In this document: piece by piece, positions 42,001 to 52,486 of the stretch
Layout of the letters: every line of letters starts with the position of its first letter
How positions within the stretch are numbered: the first letter of the stretch is position 1
Origin: Aphidius gifuensis
Lineage: Eukaryota > Arthropoda > Insecta > Hymenoptera > Braconidae
Assembly (NCBI RefSeq): GCF_014905175.1
Contig: NC_057792.1
Coordinates: 14,142,963 to 14,206,962, forward strand
Reading direction: 5' to 3'
DNA: 64,000 bases
The notes under the pieces: generated by a model
What the model saw: only the letters and a program-made list of their open reading frames with translations
Told to the model about the DNA's origin: nothing
Databases searched by the model: none
Program-made: the position numbers and the translations under genes

Positions 42001-43929
42001 AACGTTTGGCAGTGTTCCATTGACATGGTAAAATATCCGGCGTAATATTTTTAAATTTAAAAAGCAACAGATTATTTGACAGATTGATAAAGCTTCTAAT
42101 TTGTCGAGAGAAAAATTTAATTTATAACTTTTCAACTTAAATAAATGAGAAAAAAAAAATGATAATACCGATAATGAAGAAAATAGTTTAAAAAAAAAAG
42201 GCAAATAAGTAAGTTTATAAAAAGTTTGAGAACTTTGCAAAAGCTCTAATTTTTCGATCAATCCGAGAATTAATTAATGATGTAATTAAAAAATTTATAT
42301 TAAAATATAAATTTGTATTTAGGTTGAATATTATTTATATATTTTTTTTATAAAAGTTTATAGTTAATCCTGAGCATCTTTAGCTTGGTTCACCACGATT
42401 AATTCAACTGATTATTCATGGTTGAACAGAGTGGCAACATTTTGCGTACAATTCTAACCACTGTCCATTTGTTTTGTTTAATTACTAACTAACTTGGCTG
42501 CTAGTGTGCTATTTAAACTAAAATTTAAATCTCTTTATTATATTATTTTTAAAACTATAAATTTATATAAAATTGCTATTTTTATTTTATCTATTTTATT
42601 TAATTGAAGTTTTTTTAAATAAGAGTCAATTAAGTTAGTGTCTTAATTATCGATTATTCATTAAATTTATTTGACGATAAATTTTCAATTCTGTCAATTA
42701 ATTATTTATTTATATATAAATAATATTATGTCGATATTGAATTCTTATTTTGTAATTATCAATTATTTATCATCATTATTATATAATCATAATAATTATA
42801 AATCATGAATTTATGTTAGAACAAATTAATAAAATATTTCATTTGAAAGTATAATATTTAATCCTTTATAATTTCTAAATACTATATTAATTTAATTATT
42901 ATATTAATTATAAATATCTTTTTCAAATTTAACAATGTAACATTATTGTATAATTAAATTAAAATTATATTTTGTTTTAATATTATATATTTTATTTAAT
43001 AAATTTTATTTAATAAATTTATAAAATTTTTCTTTTTTTATTAATAAATTAAATTAAATTTAATTTATATTTTATTTATTTATAATTTTTTAATTGATGA
43101 GTTTTTTAAAATTAACAGTCAATTAAGTAATTAAAAGTTACTTGAAATTAATTGTTTATTCATTAAATTTATTTTGATATTTAATTTATTGAATTGTATT
43201 TATTCAATTTTAAATTAATTATTTATTTATATATAAATAATATTATGTCATTGTTCATTTTAATTTCGTAATATTTATTGGATTATTTAACAATGTTTAT
43301 AAATAATTAATATATTTATTCAAAATCTCATTTGAATATATAAATTTTCTATTTAGTTATCCAATGAATAAATTTTCAAATTTGGATATAATTAATTTTA
43401 AATTGATCAATTAATTTTTTAATAATAAAATGACATGATTTTTGATAATTGTATTATTTTTTAGTTTAAATTGAAGGTTTTTTTTTAATTTATTGTTTTA
43501 TTTTTTTTCAACTGAAACAATAACGAAATAAATGTTTCGATTTTGTTTTTTTTTTTTTCCTATTGTTATCATCCGACAAAAACCTGTAAAAATAATTGTA
43601 ATTTCTTTTTTGTGGTCAATTTTTAAAATAATTTTAATTTTATAAATTGAAAAATTTCAATGAAATTTTAATTATAATTATTAATGTTATTATACTTAAA
43701 ATTTTAAAATGAAAAAAAAAAAAAATCCTACCATGAATTGTGGTCAATGAGATGTTAATAATTTATATTAACAAAATTATATTTTCCCTGTTGGCTTGAT
43801 TTATTTATAAATATATATTATCACTTATTTAGTTTATCACTGAATAAAAGCTTCGTCACTTTCGATAATCATTTTTATACAAATAAATTTCATAACAACA
43901 CGATATTATTTTCGAAATAAAATAATTTA

Positions 43930-44110
43930 TATAACCACGGTACCCGACAACCGCGGTCAAACTAAAGTCCCGCTACATCTCGAAGCTTATTTTCCAACGA
44001 GCTTGCGCAAGGGTCATATGGAAACCTCCCCAAAATACACCAACAAACTACTTTTCGTTGAGTCAGTTTGTTCGTTCGACAGTTATCCAAATTTATTCTC
44101 GTCTACTTTG
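43930..44110 (-). promoter_or_regulatory. Candidate promoter or first exon of the glutamate receptor gene
   Basis: The only sizeable GC-richer patch in this spacer before the repeat cluster. It contains CGCGGTC, CTTGCGCAAGG and GTCAGTTTGTTCGTTCG. The minus-strand reading has no long open frame, which suits an untranslated first exon or core promoter. The link to the receptor is by position only. Confidence 0.25.
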
Positions 44111-44236
44111 AGATACTTCTTCTTTTTTATCAATCAAATGCTAGCTATACCTTTTAGTTATTTAGATATTCAAAAAAAAATAGATCGATTCTAAATGATT
44201 TGTTAGAGAGGAACCAGGGCCAACTTATCTTGTATC

Positions 44237-44575
44237 ACCTGGAGCATCATCGTTATTTTTTTGATAATCTTGCTGATAATTACTCTTGCTCCGACTTTTT
44301 TTATTCCATCAATTATATCACTAGTCTAAATAAATAATTTAGAAAAAAAAATTATCAAACAATTCAATAAGATGAGTAATAACAGTATTTACAAACCAGT
44401 GAGTTATTTTTTTTCTTGTAAATTCGTCATCATTTGTATTTTGGTCGACACAGCCACTGACGATTTTATTATCTAGTTTTTCTTGTACTTGATAAAAATT
44501 TCAATTGATTAATCTTGTTATCCGGTATAAAATGAGTGATAACAGTATTTTATTCTTTTCCTTGTACATTCGTCA
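44237..44575 (-). pseudogene. Coding-like remnants with a local duplication
   Basis: On the minus strand a frame reads EKLDNKIVSGCVDQNTNDDE then FTRKKITHW (about 44479-44395). A second frame reads SRSKSNYQQDYQKNNDDAPG just before a TAA near 44237. A block of about 50 bases containing TACTGTTATTACTCAT and TACAAG occurs twice, diverged, at about 44371-44430 and 44531-44574. Stops and frame breaks prevent a gene model. I do not recognise the family. Confidence 0.25.
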
Positions 44576-44599
44576 TTGAATCAAATTTTTTAACACATT

Positions 44600-44700
44600 T
44601 CTTCGCTCATTTCTCCGCATGCGTGAGTTTGGGAGAAATTCGGAGGTACTGAGGAGAAACTCCGAATAATCGCGGAGAAATCACGGAGAAATATTATATA
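44600..44700. mobile_element. Remnant of the CCCTGG palindromic element family
   Basis: The segment with CATTTCTCCGCATGCGTGAG, GGGAGAAATTCGGAG and CGCGGAGAAATCACGGAG closely resembles the right half of the complete elements at 58039-58597 and 59735-60365. The CCAGGG terminus is missing, so this is a truncated or decayed copy. Confidence 0.55.
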
Positions 44701-44734
44701 GTATTCTAAGATTAATTGGAAAAAAAAAATATTG

Positions 44735-44880
44735 CCAAATCAGGATATTTATCTCTGATCAGGATATTTATCTTAAATCAGGACATTTTATATAAAAAAG
44801 AGCATTATCAAGACTGATCAGGACATTCGTTCCCAGATCAGGGCATGTCCTGATAGGATTTCGCATATGGTAATTCTATC
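44735..44880. repeat. ATCAGGACA-type dispersed repeat, copy 1
   Basis: Contains at least five variants of the word ATCAGGA(C/T)AT separated by short A+T spacers, with a terminal hairpin in which ATCAGG pairs with CCTGAT, and ends near GCATATGGTAATTCTAT. A related copy lies at 52281-52373 with a similar end (GCATGGTAACCCTAG). The class of the element is not clear. Confidence 0.5.
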
Positions 44881-45024
44881 ATTAATGGATTTTCGACGAC
44901 CACAAACCTTTTTTCATGTCATTTACATCTGGACTTATTTAAAGAATTAGTTTCGGATATAGCTGTTGTTATCAAGAATTTATATTATGAAAAGAAAAAA
45001 AATCTAAATCTTGATGTGATCGGA

Positions 45025-45082
45025 CAAAAAAAATCTCCTACAACCCATATAATTTACTATTCGTTGTAGGAGAATTTTTTTG
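45025..45082. repeat. Short inverted repeat (hairpin)
   Basis: Twenty-base arms, CAAAAAAAATCTCCTACAAC and its near-perfect reverse complement (one mismatch), flank an 18-base loop. It could be a miniature fold-back element or a folded RNA. No gene is adjacent. Confidence 0.45.
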
Positions 45083-45642
45083 CTCGACCACGTCGAGAAT
45101 TCAGGCCCAGGAATCCAGGATCCTGAGCAAAATTTTTTTGGCCCGTAGAAAATAAAAACTATAGAGCAAGACTACATTTTCCATAGCGACAAAATTTTAT
45201 CTGACTGGTTATAAAACGTCATTGTAAAAATTCATATCTTGTAATCTTGATATCTCAAAAAATATTTGAGATATCAAAATTTCTCCTCGGTCATAATTTT
45301 TCCACCTAAAAAAAACTTTCAATCAAAAAATTTCTCCGACACGGAAATATTGCCAAGACTGGAGACTAGCGGTCAATTTGTTAACGACCAATTTTTGATA
45401 TCTTTTTTATCGACAGTCGAATGTTTATAAACAAAAAAATAAGGTTATGTATACGTCAATGTTAACCTTGATGATGTTGACAAGTGACAACTATAATGTA
45501 AATACAGAATTTTGATAATATTTTGTTTTTGACTACTTGATTTTTAAAACTAAAATATACTGATTATAATTATTTGCACTTAATTGATGATGTTTTTATT
45601 AAAAAATAAATAAAATGTTTTAAGAAACAATTAAGCATTAAA

Positions 45643-47522
45643 ATGGATATTGTTAATGCACTATTATGTAGAGCATGTATGAAAAGTGATTGTGAGTTGC
45701 TGTCAATGTTTGATGACACTGACAACAATAATTTACCACAAAAATTTGCTGATCTTGCTTCAAAAGAGGTTTAAAAAAATTCATACTTGATTTAATATAA
45801 TTAAAATAGTATATACTAATTATTTTGATTGTTATATTTTAGATTTATGAAAATGATGGTTTACCAACATTCATTTGTTCAACTTGTGCTGATAAAATAT
45901 TATTATTTCATGAATTCAAATGTCAAATACAAGAATCAGAAATAAAATTACGTAATTTATTTAATAATCATACAGATGTAGAATTATTTGATGAACAATT
46001 TGATGAAAATATTGAAAAAAATGATGATCTTAATGATGATATTTGTATAGATGAAACATCAAAATTAAATGATGATAATGAAAATCAAGAAGTACAAAAT
46101 TATATCAATAACGTTGATGGCATTAATAATTCAAATGAAATATTTTTAATATCAAATTCATTAGAATCAAAAAATGACAAGCCAACTGATGATGAAATAT
46201 TACCAGAGTCAACTGAAAATAATGACATGAGTTACACATTTTTTTACATTCCTGAAGAAAAACAAGATGAAAAAATTAATTTAATAACTCAAGATTCCCA
46301 TCATCTAAATTTAGATAAAAAAATTATAAAAACATCATCAATATCATCACTACCAACAGATCTAAATAAAAATATAAATAATCCATCAAATGACATTGAT
46401 AATTTACCAGATAACTCGAACAAAATAAATGAAATAAAAATGAAAAGTAAAACTGAATATCAATGTACAATTTGTCATAATAATTACCCAGAATTATCAT
46501 CAATTCTTGAGCACAATATTGACAATCATATTCCTAAAAATGGACCATTTATTTGCATAATTTGTGAAAAAATTTGCAACAATAACAATGATCTACATAG
46601 TCACATAAAAATTCATACTGAAAAAAATCCATATTCTTGTTTTATATGTAACAAATCATATACAACAAAAAGCAGCTTAAATCTTCATATAAATGATCAT
46701 TCAAATGATGATAATAATATTGATGAAAGCATTAATAATTCAATATACAATTGTCAATATTGTGACAAGGTATTTAATCATAAAAATAATTATCAATGTC
46801 ATTTGATGAGTCATCTTGATCCAGGTGCAATAAAATTACCAAAATTTCCATGTGAAATCTGTGGTAAAAGATTTGCGAATAATCGAACATTAGAGACTCA
46901 CATACGTGTACATACTGGTGAAAAACCATATAAGTGTAATATTTGTAATAAAAAATTTTCTCAACGTGGAAATTTATTTAATCATGAGAAAATACATTTA
47001 ACACCACGTTTTTATGAGTGTGATATTTGTAATAAGAAATTCAATCAAAGTTCAACATTGAGAGATCATAAGTTGTTGCATACTGGCGAAAAACCATATG
47101 TTTGTAACATTTGTAGTGCAGCATTTACATTTGGTGCAGCATTGAGAAGACACTTGTGGATCCACAGTGATGATAAACCTCATCAGTGTGAAATTTGTCT
47201 AGCTAAATTTGTCGGTAAATATGATTTAAAAAGACACATTAAAATACATAGTGATAAGAGTAAAAATAAACGAAATAATAAGAATAATATTGATGAAGAA
47301 AATATTGAATTTCATGATGTTGAAACTCTTCATGATGATTATGAAGAAGAACATGTTATTTATGTTGATACCAGTGTTGTTGATAGCCATAATGATGATA
47401 ATTTTAATGACAATAATTTATTTATTAACAATGAATTTTTAGAAGGCAATAATTTGACATTAAATTTTCATGAAAATTCTAAAAAAGAAAATGGCGATTT
47501 AATATTTAATGGGTATAGTTAA
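45643..47522 (+). CDS. ZAD-domain C2H2 zinc-finger transcription factor
   Basis: Two exons, 45643-45768 and 45843-47522, join at phase 0 to give 601 aa. The N-terminus is a zinc-finger-associated domain (ZAD): C9 and C12 in LLCRACM and C54 and C57 in FICSTCADKI. The intron falls inside the ZAD. A long acidic, Asn-rich linker follows. Nine C2H2 fingers occupy about residues 250-515. The last five are closest to consensus, with TGEKPY linkers (for example FPCEICGKRFANNRTLETHI). The tail is acidic. ZAD-C2H2 proteins are a large insect-specific family of DNA-binding regulators in which the ZAD mediates dimerisation. The start is the first ATG before the CRAC motif. The specific orthologue and targets are unknown. 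Confidence 0.9.
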
Positions 47523-48932
47523 TTTTATTTGATTTTCAAATATATATTCATTTAAATAATTATTAGTAATATTGTTTTTTTTTTTTTTTAAATATAATTT
47601 ATTTATTTTTTAAATTGAGAAAGTATTTAAAATCAATTTCGAAATCATTTTCTTGATTTTTTTTTTTCTATTTTAATTATTATTGGACGGTTTCATTTGT
47701 TTTTTTTTTTTTTTTATTAATATGTTTATATGTTTATCATATATATGTATTAACAATTATTATTATTTTATTTTATATATATATTTTTTTTTTTGTAACA
47801 ATGTAATATAAAAAAAAAATTACACACAATTTATTGACAGAAAAAAAAACAAGTTATATACCATTTTTTACAGTTGCATAAAAATTAAAAAAAAAAAATA
47901 ATTAAAAAGTTTAATTATATTTTTAAATTCACATACTTTTGTTAAATTATTAAAAAAATTCATTAATTTTTTTTCTGAAATTTAAAGTAGTTAATCAGTA
48001 TTTTAATAGTAATTATTAGTATTTTTAAATAAAACAAATATAATAAAATTCAAAATTAATCGAATTTCGATTCCACTTTGTGAAAACAATTTAATTGCTT
48101 TTTTTTTATCTAAATAATAATAATAAATGTACAATCAACATTGTTGAGGCCAATCAAATAAAAAATTTTCTGAGCTTTGAAATACTTACATCAAAAAACA
48201 TTTATTTATATAACATATTTTTATTTTTTTATTTATTTATTTTTCTTTTGTTTCTATCTTCAATTGATTTTCTATAAAATCTACAATATAATTAATAAAA
48301 TTTTAACAGAACATATCAAGAGAAAAAAGAAATTAAAAAAAAAAATTGATTTAATTATTAAAATCAACTAATTGATTTTGGTTTACACATTAAATATATA
48401 AATATATTTATTTACTTTTTAATTTTCATTATTCTATAATAATAATATAAATATTTTTTTTTTTCTTTCAGTTCCATTCGTATAAAAATATTTATTTTTT
48501 TTTTTTTTTTATAATTACGATTGGTCCCAATATGCATTTGGTTGCACTTATATATTCTTTTTTTTTTTTGTTATTTTTTTCCATTTTTTAATAATAATAA
48601 TTATTAATAGCTCTAAAAAATATTATTATCATATTTTCTTGTATATAATATGGAATGTTAAAATGGTTGCGCGTATTTTTTATGGTACATAACATGATAG
48701 AAATATATATTTTTTTTCTTCTTTTTTGTAATAATTAAATATTTACAAGACTTATAAAAATCACACCTTATTTTTTTAAAAAAAAAGAGAAAAAAAAAGT
48801 AATAATGACACAATAGTGTAGTTTAATTGTAGCTTGAATAGCTAAATAGAAAATAAAAAAAAATTAATTTATATTTAAAATATATTTATAATATCCAACA
48901 ACCATTCAAATTAAATTGATAATTAATTTACA

Positions 48933-48972
48933 CCAAGGTCTACAGACCTTGGTTATTAGTAATAACTAATAA
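48933..48972. repeat. Two adjacent small palindromes
   Basis: CCAAGGTCTACAGACCTTGG at 48933-48952 has perfect 9-base arms. It is immediately followed by the near-palindrome TTATTAGTAATAACTAATAA at 48953-48972. Words of the second kind recur in the stop-cluster insertion at about 53337-53388. Confidence 0.4.
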
Positions 48973-49435
48973 GGAGACAATTTTCGAATAATAAATTTAT
49001 TCAATTTAATAATTCATAATTTTAATGGATATTTGTTGTTTAAATGTGGCTATAATGCAGTATGCACAAGATTACACAAGATTCTTCTCCAAGATCTTGT
49101 ATACCTATCCGGCAAATAATTAAAATATTGTGGGATATATATGGATAAATAATATTAGAAAAAAAAATCAAATACCTATACCACTTTTTTTTTTATTTCA
49201 ATAAAAATTTTCATTCTTACAATATAAGTTTATAATGAATGAATGAATTAATTATACAGCTTCATATCAATAGAAGTAGAAAAAAAAAAAAAAAAAAATT
49301 TTGTTTTTATTATACCAGAAAAATTAGTTGTAAATAATTTTCTGGCACAAATAACTCGCTACTATCTTCTATTAGCATATATATATATAATAATAATAAT
49401 TATTATTATTATTATATATATAATATGATATCTTT

Positions 49436-49525
49436 ATAATATAATCATATATAATAAACATAAATAATATTTATTATGATATAATATAATCATATATAAT
49501 AAACATAAATAATATTTATTATGAT
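49436..49525. repeat. 45-bp tandem duplication in an ATA-rich tract
   Basis: Two consecutive 45-base units containing CATATATAATAAACATAAAT appear identical by eye, embedded in more degenerate ATA/TAA repeats up to about 49640 and again at 50060-50205. Confidence 0.6.
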
Positions 49526-50210
49526 ATAATATATATTATAAAAAGACTAATATAATTATATATAATAAATATATATAATAGTCATTATGATAAAATATAT
49601 ATTATAATATAATTTTACATATAATAAATATGTAATAATAATAAAAATTTTTTTTCCAGACTCTTATGTTGGTATATTAACTACCAACTATCCAATTCAG
49701 TATATTAACTAATTTTCATTATTTTGTATCTCGAGATCGTGATTAAAATGATCTGTTGAATAATTATATTCAAAGAAAAGAAAAAAAAATTAAAATCTTT
49801 ACTCTATTATTATTTCCTTTTTGTTTAAATAATATTTGTGTTTTTTCATTTGTAAAAATTTGTAATTCTTTTTTCATTTTTTTTTGTAATCTATGAAACG
49901 CTTGAATGAACAAGCCCCATGATACAAAAAAAATTAAGTTAAAATAATACTTTATCATTACTTTTTTTAAGTAATGTTGTATCAAGCAATTGTATTATTA
50001 AGAATTTTTTTTTTCTTGTACTTTGTCAAAAACACATATAACTTTAATTACTTTTACTTGATAATATAATATAATGATATATATTTATAATATGATTATA
50101 TATAATGAACATATGATATAATATATAACACGTATGATATAATATAATTATAATATAATTACATATAATAAATATATATTATTATATTATATTATTATAC
50201 ATAAACCTTT

Positions 50211-51819
50211 TTATATATAATCAATATCCAAATATTCATATTCAGTTTGATCAGGGTCAAGTGTACAAACTATAGTTAATTCTATTTCACGATTTCTTGA
50301 TATTTCAGCTGCTTTTTCAATAAATTTATAAGTTATACCTGTGTTTCTGACGCAATATTCAATCATGTCTGGTGAATTTTCAAGAACTTTAATGGCTGAT
50401 TCATCAGTAATTTTATTGCTGAATGGTAACGTTAAGTGTGTTAAATGCAGAGCAATTTAATTGAGTGATCGTGATTAAATATTCATGTATTATCACCAAT
50501 ATTCAATTTTAATCGTGAAACAAGTATCATCAGAAATGCATGTTACTGTTTTAGAATTGTTAATAAACTTCAAATAGTCGATTAAACGACTGGGACATTC
50601 TATACCAGCAGCTGAAAATTTTCTTAAGGCCTTTAATTGAGGAATTACCTACAAAAGAAATAATTCAGGTAAAAAACTTATGTAAAGAATAAAAAAAAAT
50701 GGTATTTTGCAATAGATAAGATATATAAAGTTTAAGTTACATACATAAATCATTTCCCCTGGAAAATGAGGTAATCCATAAAGGATCGCAGGCCAATTTG
50801 AAATACTGAGATCAGTCAATGTATCAGCAACATTTAACAATGAATTGATTAAAGTTAAAGATACTATTGAACATATATCATCAAAACAACCATGCAATAT
50901 AATTTTCAATACTTCAAGTTTAGAAAGATTCGAAAATGCATTATCTAATTTTGCATTATCAATTTTATGGATTCTTATTCGAAGTTTTACGAGATTTTGA
51001 CAATACTCATTAATAACTGGCAATATGTTACAATAACCATAGATTGACAAGTCTAATTCTCTTAAATAACGACCGCATTTATAAAGCAGTGATTTCAAAA
51101 ACTTGAATTGTCCATTGATTCTTGGATAATTTCTCACTAAAAAATGTGGATACTCGTCATATTCCCAATAAGTTAGTTCAAGTTTTTTGACATTAAACCA
51201 AGAATAATCAAGGGCTCTTTTCCATTTTTTGCATACTAAAAAAATAAATTAATCGTCATTACTATATAATAGATTTTCAAATAAAATAATTTATCATACC
51301 CAATGCAATTTTTGGTCTTTCACATGTTGGTATATACATGAATATTTTAGCCAGGCAATCATCATTAACACGCTCAATTATCGTTATATCTTTGGCGTTT
51401 AAATCATTATCATCATCATGGTGAGAGTATATCTACAAAATTTGAATAATCAAGTATTAATATTTAATCTATAAGCATGCGGTGAATACTATATATACAT
51501 TATACTATATATTTTTTCGACTAACGTTATTATTCTTTTTACTGAAGGACCGTGTTATCATGTGATGTGTAGCCTTATGATTACGATGATGATGTTGATA
51601 ATGATGGTATTTCTAAAAACAATAATCCATATTTAATAGTTTAATAACATAATAATTTAATATATAATCTACAAGCATGAAATGAAGACTACTGGTCTTT
51701 CTTTAACTAACCTTATTTTTGTTTTTGCTGAAGAAACGTATTGACATTTGAGTTCGAACTCTCTTTTTTACCAACCTTTTTTTCGACCCTGATTTCCGCA
51801 ATCGTTTGAGTTGGTTCAT
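50211..51819 (-). CDS. F-box/LRR-like protein
   Basis: Six exons on the minus strand join in frame: 51819-51712, 51612-51526, 51432-51300, 51235-50745, 50648-50497 and 50418-50211, giving 392 aa. Exon 1 encodes a very basic N-terminus and exon 2 a His-rich segment. An F-box-like motif spans about residues 84-118 (ITIIERVNDDCLAKIFMYI then PKIALVCKKWKRAL). Leucine-rich repeat-like strands follow, such as LRELDLS, LVKLRIRI, LEVLKIIL and LTDLSIS. The family serves as substrate adaptors of SCF ubiquitin ligases and is often expanded in insects. A TGA would follow EYW in exon 5; it is removed by an 78-base intron with GTGATA donor and TTCAG acceptor that restores the frame exactly. The C-terminus is acidic (DPDQTEYEYLDIDYI). 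Substrate unknown. Confidence 0.72.
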
Positions 51820-52280
51820 ATTTGATAACATTCAAATTTGGTATCCACTATATAACCAAGTTTCAGTTTAAGGGATTACCACACTGAAATATAATAAAAC
51901 TGGAAGCCGAACTTCGTGTCGCCGAGAGAGAAACTCAATGGTTGGCCTGTTGTCCTTGTCGGTACAGTCACGTCAACTATAATTGATTGAGACTACTGAA
52001 ATATAATGTAACTTTTATACTGTGTAGTACTAGTTTGTTTTGACGTTGACTGTACAAAATTTAATGTGCGCATGCGTGAGTGAGAGGTGAACCATGAACA
52101 GAGATGGCCTCGGCCAGCTATCGAACGCTCCCCACTGAAACTGGAAGGTGAATTTTAATTTCAATAATTAGAGATATTCAAGAGTCCATCATAGATAGCG
52201 TGAATGATAAATTCTATATTATATTTATTAAAAAAAAACATTATAATAAAAAAATTAAAAAAATTTTGAATGAGTCTCAA
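51820..52280 (-). promoter_or_regulatory. Likely promoter region of the F-box gene
   Basis: Less A+T-rich than most intergenic DNA here. It contains a TGCGCATGCGT palindrome at about 52067-52077, resembling an NRF1/erect-wing site, and TGACGTTGAC nearby. No coding frame convinces. Assignment is by position ahead of the minus-strand start at 51819. Confidence 0.3.
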
Positions 52281-52373
52281 AAATCAGGACATTTATCAAA
52301 TCAGGACCGTATCAGGACAAGCCATTCAAAATCAGGACATGTCCTGCTAAATCAGGACGCATGGTAACCCTAG
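52281..52373. repeat. ATCAGGACA-type dispersed repeat, copy 2
   Basis: Five occurrences of ATCAGGAC within about 90 bases, a hairpin GTCCTG/CAGGAC with a six-base loop, and the end GCATGGTAACCCTAG. Related to 44735-44880. It lies just downstream of the broken Arg/Asp-rich gene. Confidence 0.5.
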
Positions 52374-52486
52374 ATATACTTTTCTTTCAGATGTTGTATG
52401 TCTTGTTATTGTATCAATAATTGTGATTGTTTTTTATTTAATTTTGTTGATCTTGAACGAACAAGCAAATTATTATCTGATTTATT

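Larger units (their letters stand above)
34022..45642. other. Long spacer upstream of the glutamate receptor gene
   Basis: About 11.6 kb between the receptor start codon and the ZAD zinc-finger gene. It is almost entirely A+T-rich low-complexity sequence; ORFs here are poly-Phe/Ile/Lys artefacts. Likely contents are the 5' UTR exon(s), first intron and promoter of the receptor. Repeat fragments between 44.2 and 45.1 kb are listed separately. An ATATAT microsatellite is at about 39718-39729. Confidence 0.55.
47523..50210. other. A+T-rich spacer with microsatellites
   Basis: 3' UTR of the zinc-finger gene followed by poly-T tracts and, from about 49375 to 50205, ATA/TAA-type simple repeats. 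Small palindromes and a 45-bp tandem duplication are listed separately. ORFs on either strand here are low complexity. No gene supported. Confidence 0.6.

Noticed and set aside
41896..42261. 121-codon minus-strand ORF upstream of the receptor
   Set aside because: Low-complexity Leu/Phe/Ser/Lys content from A+T sequence; no splice partners or motifs.
52281..52373. Helitron 3' end (hairpin followed by CTAG)
   Set aside because: The hairpin and CTAG are suggestive, but the second copy ends differently and the base after CTAG is A rather than T; evidence too thin to name the class.
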